Of a stretch of 64,000 bases of DNA, positions 26,274 through 34,708 are shown one piece after another. Below the pieces are notes generated by a model, which had not been told where the DNA came from, ran no database searches, and was given only the letters and a program-made list of their open reading frames with translations. The DNA is from JAEWSN01 sp942493335 (GTDB taxonomy: Bacteria > Bacillota > Clostridia > DSM-8532): contig OW818693.1 of NCBI GenBank assembly GCA_942493335.1, forward strand, positions 1,426,001-1,490,000. Direction: 5' to 3'. Numbering within the stretch: position 1 is the stretch's first letter; each line of letters opens with the position of its first letter. The translations under genes and the position numbers were made by a program.

Positions 26274-27371
26274 TCAAAGGTTTCGGATGGTTTCCGCGGC
26301 GACCAGTCCGAGCGGCAGTACCTTCATCACCGCACCGATGGCAATCGCCTCCTTCGGCATGCCGAAGACCACACAGGTCTTTTCATCCTGAGCCATCGTG
26401 TACGCGCCCCCCTGCCGCATGGCCAGCAACCCTTCCGCACCGTCCCGCCCCATGCCCGTCAGCAGTATGCCGATCGCATTCCTCCCTGCATATTTTGCTA
26501 CCGATGCGAAGAGCGGATCCACAGCCGGCCGCTGATGGTGCACCATGGGTCCGTCCATCAGCTGGACGTGGTAGAAGGCTCCGCTGCGCCTCAGCTCCAT
26601 ATGGCGGTTCCCGGGTGCAATCAGGACCTTGCCCGGCGCAAGCCGTTCCTGATCCTCCGCCTCCTTCACATGCAGGGCACAGAGGACATTGAGGCGGTCG
26701 GCGAAGGACTTTGTGAAGTACGGCGGCATATGCTGCACAATCACGATGGGGGGCATGGTAGGCGGCAGGTGCATCAGGACTTCCCTGATCGCTTCCGTTC
26801 CACCGGTCGAAGCGCCGATGGCGATGATCCGGTCCGTTGTCTTCAGCAAGGCATGGGAGCCGGCTGCGCCTGTCGTCTTTTCCTCCGTCTTTTCCGCCTG
26901 TCTCGCTGGCGCAACCTGTCCGCTTCGCGATGGCTTGTCATGCACGAGCCGCTTCAGGCGGAATTCCGGAACCCGTGCGACCGCTTTCACCTTCTGGATG
27001 AGTTGTTCGGTCATGTCTTTCACGGACCAGGAAGCATCCGGCTTCGCCATAACCTCCAGCGCACCGTAATCCAGTGCCTTCATCGCCACCTCGCCGCCAT
27101 TCTCCGCCAGCGAACTGACCACGATCACCCGGCAGGGCAGATAGCGCATGAGTTTCTGCAGAAAGGTCAGCCCATCCATCCGGGGCATTTCAATGTCCAG
27201 GATGATCACATCCGGCGCGAGAGCGACAATCATGTCTCGGGCGACAAACGGATCCGGTGCGACACCCGCCACCTCGATCGCAGGGTCGCGTGACAACTCC
27301 TCCGCGAGCATCTTCCTGACCATGGCGGAGTCATCCACAATCAGGACCTTGATTTTCCCGATCTTCACCAC
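26274..27371 (-). CDS. cheB: protein-glutamate methylesterase CheB
   Basis: The 365-residue enzyme demethylates receptors. The N-terminal receiver domain has the acidic pair in VDDS and the phosphoacceptor Asp59 (ILDIEMPRMDG). A linker of about 40 residues follows, then the methylesterase domain with the catalytic Ser188 (GASTGGTEA), His214 (IVQHMPP) and Asp310 (TGMGRDGA). The reading frame begins with consecutive GTG codons at 27371 and 27368; GGAAGGGAG lies immediately upstream, so the second GTG may be the true start. It follows cheR by 19 bases. Confidence 0.95.
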   Translation of the reverse strand: MVKIGKIKVLIVDDSAMVRKMLAEELSRDPAIEVAGVAPDPFVARDMIVALAPDVIILDIEMPRMDGLTFLQKLMRYLPCRVIVVSSLAENGGEVAMKALDYGALEVMAKPDASWSVKDMTEQLIQKVKAVARVPEFRLKRLVHDKPSRSGQVAPARQAEKTEEKTTGAAGSHALLKTTDRIIAIGASTGGTEAIREVLMHLPPTMPPIVIVQHMPPYFTKSFADRLNVLCALHVKEAEDQERLAPGKVLIAPGNRHMELRRSGAFYHVQLMDGPMVHHQRPAVDPLFASVAKYAGRNAIGILLTGMGRDGAEGLLAMRQGGAYTMAQDEKTCVVFGMPKEAIAIGAVMKVLPLGLVAAETIRNL

Positions 27372-27390
27372 ACTCCCTTCCGAAGCGCAT

Positions 27391-28197
27391 TCATCGCTGA
27401 TACAGCGAAGGGCCGAGATGATGGAAATGATGGTGCTTGTTGATCAGGCTCTCCGAGTGCCCGATGAAAAAAAGTCCGCCGGGCTGCAGTACATTGTAGA
27501 ACTTCGTCACCAGCTGCTGTTGTACGTCATGGCCGAAATAAATCATCACATTCCGGCAAAAAACCAGATCGAATCCCTTTCTGAAGGGAAAAGGCTCCAT
27601 GAGGTTGAAGTGCCGGTAACGAATGTCTCCCAGGATCTCCGGGTGGAGGCGGAAGCCATCGGCTTCCGCCTCGAAATGCCGAAGAAGGTAGGCTTTCGGG
27701 ATTCCTTCCACCTCCCCGGCCGTATAGAATCCGTGGGCCGCCTTTCTTAGAACTTTCCTGCTGATGTCAGTCGCAAGCAGAATGCAGCGGATGTCCTTTC
27801 CGAACAGCTCCTCCATCAGGATGCGGAGTGTGACGGGTTCCTGACCGCTCGAACAGCCGGCGCTCCAGATCCGGATCTCCCGATTCGCAAGGACCCTCGG
27901 ATTCTCCGCAAGCCACCGGTCGGTCTGATTGCGAAGAAACTCAAAATGGTGGTTTTCCCGGAAGAATTCCGTGGTGTTCGTCGTCATGGCATCGATGAAA
28001 TCCTGCAATTCCTCCTTGTTGGCCGGATTTTCCAACAGGAGGAGATATTCTTCAGGGGAAGTCAGACCCTTTCTCGCAAGGACACGGCCGACCCGGGTCA
28101 TCAGAAGCTGTTTTTTCCCCTCGCCAAGCGAGATCCCCGTCCGTTCCCTGATGAGGGCGCTGTAGCGCTGATACTGGCTGTTTCCGATTGATTCCAC
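27391..28197 (-). CDS. cheR: chemotaxis protein methyltransferase CheR
   Basis: The 268-residue enzyme methylates receptor glutamates using S-adenosylmethionine. The N-terminal helical domain (TGISLGEGKKQLLMTRVGRVL) is followed by the Rossmann domain. Its SAM loop is WSAGCSSGQEPVTL (the usual GEEP is GQEP here), and FDLVFCRNVMIYF and GGLFFIGHSESL follow. The start is a GTG at 28195-28197 preceded by GGAGG at a spacing of five bases. It is the first gene of the chemotaxis operon; the 230-bp region upstream contains the terminator of the neighbouring regulator gene and AT-rich sequence, but no clear sigma-A promoter. Confidence 0.95.
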   Translation of the reverse strand: MESIGNSQYQRYSALIRERTGISLGEGKKQLLMTRVGRVLARKGLTSPEEYLLLLENPANKEELQDFIDAMTTNTTEFFRENHHFEFLRNQTDRWLAENPRVLANREIRIWSAGCSSGQEPVTLRILMEELFGKDIRCILLATDISRKVLRKAAHGFYTAGEVEGIPKAYLLRHFEAEADGFRLHPEILGDIRYRHFNLMEPFPFRKGFDLVFCRNVMIYFGHDVQQQLVTKFYNVLQPGGLFFIGHSESLINKHHHFHHLGPSLYQR

Positions 28198-28311
28198 GTA
28201 TACCTCCGGGTCACCCGTTTCTGGAACAGTGTTCGAAGGATCGAGAAAACGGCAATGGGAATAACTGTTTATTCACCGTTTATATACCACCTATCAATGT
28301 CGAATCCCAGA

Positions 28312-28347
28312 ACAAAAAAGCCATTCCGCCTTTTGTTGCGGAATGGC
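28312..28347 (-). terminator. intrinsic terminator after the Crp/Fnr gene
   Basis: A perfect 10-bp stem, GCCATTCCGC with GCGGAATGGC (28320-28329 and 28338-28347), is followed on the minus strand by TTTTTTG. It ends transcription of the regulator gene before cheR. Confidence 0.88.
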
Positions 28348-28431
28348 TTCCAGGAGAAGCGATGGATGGTTGAAATGCCTTTGGGCGGAGAACAGATCCG
28401 GGCTTGACAGGACTTGACACCTGCCCGGACG

Positions 28432-29133
28432 TCAGGCGTTGTCCGGACAGAACCGGAGCAGCTGTTCCGGCATCAGGATGCGGACCGAACCGCGATAGAA
28501 ATCAATGAGGCCCTCATCGCGCATGCGGCCGAGTTCACGGGACATGGACGGACGTGAGACATTCAGAAAATCGGCCAGTTCGTTCCGGTTCATGTCCATG
28601 GTGAAGGTCGTCCCGCCCTGGTTCCTGCTCTGTTCCATGAGGTACCGGCAAAGCTTTTCCCGCATGCCCTTCAGGGTAAGGTATTCCACCTTCCGGTTGA
28701 GCAGAAGGGCTTTTCGCGAGATGATTCCCAGCATGTTCCGGATCAGGCTTCCATGGCTGTCGCAGCTGTTCGCGCACGTGACGGAGAACCGTTCGATGGG
28801 TAGGAACATCACGTCGGACGGTTCCACAGCCACGACGGAAGCCGGCCAGCGCCGGATGCCGGAAAAAGCCGCCATCTCGCCGAACAGATCCCCCGGCGAC
28901 AGCGTGGCCATGACCATCTTGTTGCCCGCAAGGGTTTCCCGGTTCACGCTGATCCTGCCGGACAGCACGATCCCGATGACATGCTGTTCATCGCCCTCGA
29001 TGCAGACATATTCCCCCCGCTTGAAGCCTGAAATCCGCGGCATGAAGCAAGCCAGCATCGTACGAAGGTCGGCTTCGGGGATCTCCTGGAACAGAGGGCA
29101 TTGGGAAGCGGTTTTCAGCCAGGTTTCGTCCAT
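28432..29133 (-). CDS. Crp/Fnr-family transcriptional regulator, probable regulator of hcp
   Basis: The 233-residue protein has a cyclic-nucleotide-binding-like beta-barrel (residues 15-125, with GDLFGEMAAFSG) and a C-terminal helix-turn-helix (RNELADFLNVSRPSMSRELGRM). The Fnr-type N-terminal cysteine cluster is absent, although single cysteines occur near residues 12, 29 and 44. It is divergent from the iron-sulfur protein and hcp genes. By analogy with HcpR-type regulators in anaerobes, it probably activates them in response to nitrosative stress. The ATG at 29131-29133 is preferred over a GTG two codons earlier because that GTG overlaps the GAGGTG ribosome binding site. Confidence 0.88.
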   Translation of the reverse strand: MDETWLKTASQCPLFQEIPEADLRTMLACFMPRISGFKRGEYVCIEGDEQHVIGIVLSGRISVNRETLAGNKMVMATLSPGDLFGEMAAFSGIRRWPASVVAVEPSDVMFLPIERFSVTCANSCDSHGSLIRNMLGIISRKALLLNRKVEYLTLKGMREKLCRYLMEQSRNQGGTTFTMDMNRNELADFLNVSRPSMSRELGRMRDEGLIDFYRGSVRILMPEQLLRFCPDNA

Positions 29134-29209
29134 TTTCACCTCAATGGTTGTTTCAGCACCTTACAGGCCACCGCGCGTTTTTACACTGGAATCAGGATTG
29201 TATCTTCGG

Positions 29210-29227
29210 CTACCGAATCAATGGTAG
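29210..29227. promoter_or_regulatory. dyad in the intergenic region upstream of the hcp operon
   Basis: CTACC-n8-GGTAG (29210-29214 and 29223-29227) lies upstream of a TATGAT box (29236-29241) that has no -35 partner. The position would suit an activator site for the divergent Crp/Fnr protein, but it does not match the classical TTGAT-n4-ATCAA Fnr site. Confidence 0.35.
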
Positions 29228-29302
29228 TAATTTTATATGATTGGTACATCAAAAGCAAGCGCGCCCGCTTCTCACTTGCGGCGCAGCCCATAGGAGGCCA
29301 AC

Positions 29303-30067
29303 ATGAAACGGAACATCATCACCATCGACGAAGCCAAGTGCAACGGGTGCTCCCTCTGCGTGTCCGCCTGCCACGAAGGCGCGCTGCAGCTGATCGACGG
29401 CAAGGCGAAACTCATCACCGACGCCTATTGCGACGGTCTTGGCGCCTGCCTGCCGGAATGCCCGACCGGCGCCATCACCATTGAGGAACGCGAAGCGGAC
29501 GCCTTTGACGAACAAGCGGTCCAGGCCCGCATGGCTTTGGCACATGCCACACCCCATGCGGCTTCCGCTCCCCAGAAGGCAGCAGAAGCCGCCATTCCGG
29601 AAAAGCTTGCCTGCGGCTGCCCCGGCACCCAGGCCCGTTCCCTCGAACGAAAACCCGTTGCTTCCTTCCCCTCGCCGGCAGCCGCTCCGCAGATCCTCGA
29701 ATCCCAGCTCCGCCAGTGGCCCGTCCAAATCAAGCTTGTACCTGTGAAAGCACCTTACCTGCAGAATGCCCATCTCCTCGTGGCGGCCGACTGTACGGCA
29801 TTCGCCTACGCGAATATCCACAATGACTTCATGAAAAACAAGATCACGCTGATCGGCTGTCCGAAACTTGACGAAGGAGACTACTCGGAAAAGATCACGG
29901 CCATTCTCGAGAACAATGAGATCAAGAGTGTGACCGTCCTTCGCATGGAGGTCCCCTGCTGCGGCGGTATCGCAAATGCAGTGAAACAGGCCCTGATCCG
30001 CAGTGGAAAAATGGTTCCGTGGCAGGTCGTCACCATCGGCACGAACGGGGAGATCCTCGCGGACTGA
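29303..30067 (+). CDS. ferredoxin-type iron-sulfur protein of the hcp operon
   Basis: The 254-residue protein has an N-terminal 2x[4Fe-4S] region. The first cluster ligands are Cys13, Cys16, Cys19 and Cys23 (CNGCSLCVSAC), and the second set is CDGLGACLPECP (Cys43, 49, 53). An Ala/Pro-rich linker follows, then a C-terminal domain of about 140 residues with GCPKLDE and VPCCGGI, a pattern common in iron-sulfur proteins encoded beside hcp. It probably delivers electrons to the hydroxylamine reductase encoded next. A TAGGAGG site precedes the ATG at 29303. It is separated from hcp by about 100 bp and is likely co-transcribed. Confidence 0.85.
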   Translation: MKRNIITIDEAKCNGCSLCVSACHEGALQLIDGKAKLITDAYCDGLGACLPECPTGAITIEEREADAFDEQAVQARMALAHATPHAASAPQKAAEAAIPEKLACGCPGTQARSLERKPVASFPSPAAAPQILESQLRQWPVQIKLVPVKAPYLQNAHLLVAADCTAFAYANIHNDFMKNKITLIGCPKLDEGDYSEKITAILENNEIKSVTVLRMEVPCCGGIANAVKQALIRSGKMVPWQVVTIGTNGEILAD

Positions 30068-30170
30068 CGCGATTCCAGCAGCACGCACGACAACCTTTCA
30101 GGCTTGCCGGACACGGGGACCAGATGCCCGTGAAAAACAACCGGCAGCCGGTGATCATAAGGAGGTACCC

Positions 30171-31757
30171 ATGTCCATGTTCTGTTTCCAGTGTGAACAA
30201 ACCGCAGGTGGAAAAGGCTGCTCAAAGGTCGGCGTCTGCGGCAAGCAGCCCGAAACCTCGAACATCCAGGATACCCTGACCGGCGCCCTGGTGGGTCTGG
30301 CCCGCGCAACGGAAGGGAAAACGCGCTCGAAAGCCACCAATCTGCTGATGCTCGAGGGCCTGTTCGCTACGGTCACCAATGTGAGTTTCGATGACAAAGC
30401 GCTTGACAGCCTGACAGGCAAAATCCGGACGGACAAGACGAACTACCTTGCAGGTGCCGGTATCGACGGCCCCACATTGGCTGACATGCCCGGCACCGAG
30501 TTGTTCGCAGGCAACGAAGATGTCGTTTCCCTCCGTTCCCTGCTCCTGCTCGGTCTGCGTGGCATGGCAGCCTATGCTTATCATGCCCATCAGCTGGGAA
30601 AAGATGATCCGGAAGTCACCGGTTGGCTGTTCAAGGGCATGAAGGCGGTCGGCGACGACCACACCGTTCCGGAATGGCTCGATTTGCTGATGGAATTCGG
30701 ACAGGCCAATCTCAAGTGCATGGCCCTGCTCGATGACGCCAACACATCAACCTACGGCATGCCCACCCCCACCGCTGTGACCATGAAGGTCGAAAAGGGC
30801 CCGTTCATCGTGATTTCCGGACATGATCTTCTGGATCTGAAGCAGCTTCTCGACCAGACCACCGGAAAAGACGTAAACATCTACACACATGGTGAAATGT
30901 TGCCGGCACACGGTTATCCGGAACTGAAGAAATATCCCCAGCTGAAGGGGAACTTCGGCACTGCTTGGCAGAACCAGCAGAAGGAGTTCGACAATGTGCC
31001 GGCTTCCTTCCTGTTCACGACCAACTGCCTCATGACTCCGAAGGCTTCCTACAAGGACCGTGTCTATACGACGGCAGTCGTCGGTTTCCCCGGCCTTGCG
31101 CACATTCCCGAAGCGGCGGATGGCACCAAGGACTTCGGACCCGTCATCGACAAGGCCATCGAACTCGGCGGCTGGTCCGAGGACCGTGAATTCACGGGCA
31201 TCAACGGGGGAGCCACCCTGACGACCGGATTCGGTCATGGCACCGTGCTGGGTGTGGCGGATGTGGTCATTGACGCCGTGAAACAGGGCGCCATCAAGCA
31301 TTTCTTCCTCGTCGGCGGATGCGACGGCGCAAAACCCGGCCGCAACTATTATACCGATTTCGTGGCGCAAAGCCCGAAGGACACGGTCATCCTAACCCTT
31401 GCCTGCGGCAAATTCCGTTTCAACGACTTGGATGTCGGTTCGATCGGCGGACTGCCCAGAATCATGGACATGGGACAGTGCAATGACGCCTACAGCGCCA
31501 TCCGTGTTGCCCTGGCCCTGGCGGATGCCTTCAACTGCGGCGTCAACGAGCTGCCCCTGACCCTGGTGCTCTCCTGGTACGAGCAGAAGGCAGTCTGCAT
31601 CCTGCTGACCCTCCTCGCGCTCGGGATCAAGAACATCTATCTCGGGCCCACCTTGCCGGCTTTTGTTTCTCCGACCGTTCTGAATGTTTTGGTCGAGAAA
31701 TGGAACCTTACCCCCATCAGCACCCCGGAAGCCGATCTTGCAAAGATCCTCGGGTAA
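30171..31757 (+). CDS. hcp: hydroxylamine reductase / hybrid-cluster protein Hcp
   Basis: The 528-residue protein is a hybrid-cluster (prismane) protein that reduces hydroxylamine or nitric oxide in nitrosative-stress defence. The N-terminal cysteines follow C-x2-C-x8-C-x5-C (Cys5, 8, 17, 23), the class I spacing for a [4Fe-4S] cluster typical of strict anaerobes. Hybrid-cluster ligand regions are visible at THGEMLPAHGYP, TTNCLM, GGCDGAKPGRNYYTDF and the MGQCNDAYSAI segment. The ATG at 30171 follows AAGGAGGTACCC. It lies downstream of the iron-sulfur protein and under the divergent Crp/Fnr regulator. Confidence 0.96.
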   Translation: MSMFCFQCEQTAGGKGCSKVGVCGKQPETSNIQDTLTGALVGLARATEGKTRSKATNLLMLEGLFATVTNVSFDDKALDSLTGKIRTDKTNYLAGAGIDGPTLADMPGTELFAGNEDVVSLRSLLLLGLRGMAAYAYHAHQLGKDDPEVTGWLFKGMKAVGDDHTVPEWLDLLMEFGQANLKCMALLDDANTSTYGMPTPTAVTMKVEKGPFIVISGHDLLDLKQLLDQTTGKDVNIYTHGEMLPAHGYPELKKYPQLKGNFGTAWQNQQKEFDNVPASFLFTTNCLMTPKASYKDRVYTTAVVGFPGLAHIPEAADGTKDFGPVIDKAIELGGWSEDREFTGINGGATLTTGFGHGTVLGVADVVIDAVKQGAIKHFFLVGGCDGAKPGRNYYTDFVAQSPKDTVILTLACGKFRFNDLDVGSIGGLPRIMDMGQCNDAYSAIRVALALADAFNCGVNELPLTLVLSWYEQKAVCILLTLLALGIKNIYLGPTLPAFVSPTVLNVLVEKWNLTPISTPEADLAKILG

Positions 31758-32123
31758 GGGTTCGTCGGATCCTCCGGAACCCGGTCCACAAAATGAAAAG
31801 CCCTTCTGCCTCTCGCAGCATTGGCTTTCCAACTTTCCATCGTCCCACGACTGGCCTGCCACCCCTGCCTCCTCCACTTTTTCCACATGAACAGGGCGTA
31901 TCCCGGCGAGACTTTTGTTCTCGCCGGGATACGCCTTTTCCGATTCATCACAGGTTGCGGTCCTCTTCCGTTTGTCCTACACTGGAGAATAGAAACTCGA
32001 AGATCCATCCACAGAACAGGAATACAGCATTCCATCCACATGAGCGGAATCCCCGGGCCTTGAATCAAGACGGGAAAGTGAAGATACCGCAATCCAACAG
32101 GATCCATACTCCGGAGGTGTCAC
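31758..32123. other. intergenic region between hcp and cobT
   Basis: This 366-bp gap contains one strong terminator hairpin (31896-31942), a candidate promoter (TTGCGG at 31955-31960, TACACT at 31978-31983, spacer 17) for the cob operon, and about 140 bases of leader before cobT. I looked for a cobalamin riboswitch (B12 box GCCACTG) and did not find one. Confidence 0.55.
31896..31942 (+). terminator. intrinsic terminator after hcp
   Basis: A perfect 16-bp stem, GCGTATCCCGGCGAGA (31896-31911) with its complement (31919-31934), a 7-base loop and a short CTTTT tail lie about 140 bp after the hcp stop codon. Confidence 0.8.
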
Positions 32124-33254
32124 ATGACCTTGCAGGAAACCATCGACCGTATCCGCCCCCTCGTCCTGGACGCGCAGGCGGATGCGCTGGCACGACAGGA
32201 CTCCCTCATCAAACCGCTGGGGAGCCTCGGAAAGCTTGAGGACATCGCGATCCGGATCGCCGGCATCACCGGCCAGGTCAGGCAGAGACTGCCCAGAAAA
32301 TGCATTGTCATCATGAGCGCCGACAATGGCGTATGTGAGGAAGGCGTCAGCGCCTGCCCCATTTCCGTCACCCGCTCGCAGACCAACAATTTCACGCTGG
32401 GCCGCACCGGCGTCTGTGTTTTGGCGAGACAGGCCGGCGCCTCGCTCCGGATTGTGGATATCGGCATCGCCGACAATCTTTCCCACCCGGGCGTGCTGGA
32501 TCGAAAGATCGCAAAGGGAACCAGAAACATGGCCAAAGGCCCCGCCATGAGCCGCGCAGAAGCCATCCGTGCCATCGAAACCGGTATTGAAGTCGTCTCC
32601 GCCCTTCATCAGGAAGGCATCGACATGATCGGTACGGGAGAGATGGGCATCGGAAACACCAGCACGGCCAGCGCCACGCTGATTGCCTTGACAGGTCTGC
32701 CCGCGGAACGCGTCATCGGACGGGGCGCGGGCCTGACCGACGAAGGATTCCGGAACAAGATCAATATCATTGAACGGGCGCTTGCCGTGAACCGGCCGAA
32801 TGCCGAAGATCCGCTGGATGTGCTGGCAAAGGTCGGCGGGTTCGACATCGGCGGCATGGCGGGTTGTTTTCTGGCCGGCGCAGCCTTGCGGATTCCCATC
32901 GTTGTGGACGGATTCATCTCCGCGGTGGCCGCGCTGCTTGCCTGCAGGCTTCATCCCGGCGTGAAGGAATTCCTGATCCCTTCGCACGCCTCGGCGGAAC
33001 CCGGATACGCATATGCCATGCAGGCGATGGGACTCTCTCCCGCTCTCCTGATGAACATGCGCCTGGGGGAAGGGACCGGCTGCGCCCTGATGTTCCCCGT
33101 CATCGACGCGGCGCTGGCCGTTGCGGATGAGATGGCCACCTTCGAGGAAGGGGACATCGTCAATGACTTCATGGTGGACATCCGGCCATCGTCCGGCTTC
33201 ATGGCGGACATCCCACCATCGGCCGGACCCGGGAAGGGCTGGCGGAATGGGTGA
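32124..33254 (+). CDS. cobT: nicotinate-nucleotide-dimethylbenzimidazole phosphoribosyltransferase CobT
   Basis: The 376-residue enzyme activates the lower-ligand base of cobamides by making alpha-ribazole phosphate from nicotinate mononucleotide. Family motifs are SLGKLEDIAIRIAGI, IMSADNGVCEEGVSA, the conserved GTGEMGIGNTSTASA and GGFDIGGMAGCFLAGAA. The catalytic Glu region is LGEGTGCAL. The C-terminus carries an in-frame duplication of ten residues (FMVDIRPSSG / FMADIPPSAG). The ATG at 32124 follows GGAGG. It begins the operon cobT-cobU-cobS-cobC and overlaps cobU by eight bases. Confidence 0.95.
   Translation: MTLQETIDRIRPLVLDAQADALARQDSLIKPLGSLGKLEDIAIRIAGITGQVRQRLPRKCIVIMSADNGVCEEGVSACPISVTRSQTNNFTLGRTGVCVLARQAGASLRIVDIGIADNLSHPGVLDRKIAKGTRNMAKGPAMSRAEAIRAIETGIEVVSALHQEGIDMIGTGEMGIGNTSTASATLIALTGLPAERVIGRGAGLTDEGFRNKINIIERALAVNRPNAEDPLDVLAKVGGFDIGGMAGCFLAGAALRIPIVVDGFISAVAALLACRLHPGVKEFLIPSHASAEPGYAYAMQAMGLSPALLMNMRLGEGTGCALMFPVIDAALAVADEMATFEEGDIVNDFMVDIRPSSGFMADIPPSAGPGKGWRNG
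33168..33227 (+). repeat. in-frame 30-bp tandem duplication at the end of cobT
   Basis: Two adjacent 30-bp units encode FMVDIRPSSG and FMADIPPSAG. The second unit lies in the C-terminal tail just before the overlap with cobU. Confidence 0.75.
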
Positions 33255-33840
33255 CATCATCCTCATCACCGGCGGCGCACGCTCCGGAAAAAGCGCCTGC
33301 GCGGAGAATCTGGCCCGATCTCTGGAAACAACGCCCGGAACCGGCATCCTCTATGTCGCCACCTGCATCGCGGAAGACGAGGAGATGCGGGACCGCGTAA
33401 AACGTCATCAGGCCTCAAGACCCGCCGGCTGGCCGACCCTTGAGGCGCCCGAGCATGTAGGCGAGCGTCTGCTGGAGCGTGCCTCCGGCATGCCGGATCT
33501 TCGAGGGGTGCTGCTGGACTGCATCACGCTGCTGGTATCCCAATGCATGGTCCGGAATCTGACCGATTGGGATCACATCCCGCCGGAGGAGGCCGACAAG
33601 GTGGACCTGGCCGTCCGTGCGGAAGTGGATGCCCTTGTGGAGGCGGCCGCACATCTTGGCTGCCCGCTTATTCTGGTCACCAACGAAACCGGAATGGGCC
33701 TCGTTCCCGACTATGCCTCCGGCAGGCTTTTCCGGGACGCAGCCGGTCGGGCGAACCAGCTTCTTGCCGCAAAGGCCGCGGAAGTGATTCTCTGTGTCAG
33801 CGGAATACCGGTCCGCATCAAACCGGGAGGAATCGCATGA
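33247..33840 (+). CDS. cobU: adenosylcobinamide kinase / adenosylcobinamide-phosphate guanylyltransferase CobU
   Basis: The 197-residue bifunctional enzyme phosphorylates adenosylcobinamide and adds GMP to make AdoCbi-GDP. The P-loop GGARSGKS is at residues 9-16, followed by YVATCIAEDEEMRDRVKRHQASRP, LLDCITLLVS and the conserved NETGMGLVPDYASGRLFRDAAGR. The ATG at 33247 lies inside the last codons of cobT (8-base overlap) and the stop overlaps the cobS start as ATGA, which indicates translational coupling. Confidence 0.95.
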   Translation: MGDIILITGGARSGKSACAENLARSLETTPGTGILYVATCIAEDEEMRDRVKRHQASRPAGWPTLEAPEHVGERLLERASGMPDLRGVLLDCITLLVSQCMVRNLTDWDHIPPEEADKVDLAVRAEVDALVEAAAHLGCPLILVTNETGMGLVPDYASGRLFRDAAGRANQLLAAKAAEVILCVSGIPVRIKPGGIA

Positions 33841-34607
33841 AATTCCTGAAACGCCACTTGGGCAGATTTGCCACAGCCATCCGTTTCTTCACGCGCATTC
33901 CGTTGCCGGATGCGGGCTTGGTGCAGGACGAGGAATTCGGGAAATCCCTTGCCTATGCACCGCTGACCGGCCTGTTGATCGGCGTTTGGACCGCCGGCTG
34001 GGATTTTGTTTTCCGGCTGGGTCTCCCGCCGCTGCCCGCCGCCATCCTGACCCTGTTCGCCTATGTGGCGATCACGGGCGGACTGCATCTGGACGGACTC
34101 GGCGATACCTTTGACGGCATCCTGTCAGGACGTTCCCGCGATCGGATGCTCGAAATCATGAAGGACAGCAGGGTCGGCTCTTTCGGCCTGCTTTCCGTCT
34201 GGTTCGTCCTTTCCCTGGATGCCGCCTGCCTCTCCAGCCTGCCGGACAAGGAACGCTTTGCCGTCCTTTGTCTCTGGCCGGTCCTTGGCCGTGTCGGGTC
34301 CGTTGCCGGCGCAGCCCTCCATGACTACGCAAGACCGGAAGGCGGACTCGGCAAGTCCTTTGTGGCATACTGCGGAAAACGGGAGCTTCTGCTGGGCATC
34401 CTCACCGCCCTTGCGGCAGGTTCCCTGCTGCTTGGCTGGCGCGGCGCGGTCTGGGCTGCAGCTTCCGCCCTTGTCGTCCTGTTCCTTCTGAACCGGATGA
34501 CCAAGCCCCTGGGCGGTGTGACGGGCGATGTGCTCGGGGCGGCATGTGAAAGCGTGCAGGCCCTTTCGCTTCCGCTCTGGCTTCTGATCGTGAAATGGCC
34601 TGGATGA
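33837..34607 (+). CDS. cobS: adenosylcobinamide-GDP ribazoletransferase (cobalamin synthase) CobS
   Basis: The 256-residue integral membrane enzyme joins AdoCbi-GDP with alpha-ribazole (phosphate) to complete the cobamide. Six or so membrane helices are visible along with the family motifs FFTRIPLP, GGLHLDGLGDTFDG, SGRSRDRMLEIMKDSRVGSFG and the C-terminal GGVTGDVLGAACE. It starts within the cobU stop codon (ATGA). Confidence 0.95.
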   Translation: MKFLKRHLGRFATAIRFFTRIPLPDAGLVQDEEFGKSLAYAPLTGLLIGVWTAGWDFVFRLGLPPLPAAILTLFAYVAITGGLHLDGLGDTFDGILSGRSRDRMLEIMKDSRVGSFGLLSVWFVLSLDAACLSSLPDKERFAVLCLWPVLGRVGSVAGAALHDYARPEGGLGKSFVAYCGKRELLLGILTALAAGSLLLGWRGAVWAAASALVVLFLLNRMTKPLGGVTGDVLGAACESVQALSLPLWLLIVKWPG

Positions 34608-34708
34608 AAGGCTTCCATGAGCCATGACCAGGCGGTGGTGAAAGACATTCGGGAAATTCGAACGCGCGCTGCCAATGACCGTTTCCTGATCCTGACAAGG
34701 AGGTTGAC

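Noticed and set aside
28250..28271. Sigma-28-like promoter (TAAA, 14 bases, GCCG) upstream of cheR on the minus strand
   Set aside because: The spacer is one base short and the second half of the -10 box (GATAA) is not matched, so the resemblance is too weak to call.
31980..32123. Possible cobalamin riboswitch upstream of cobT
   Set aside because: No B12 box or conserved core was found in the leader; the region is also short for that class.
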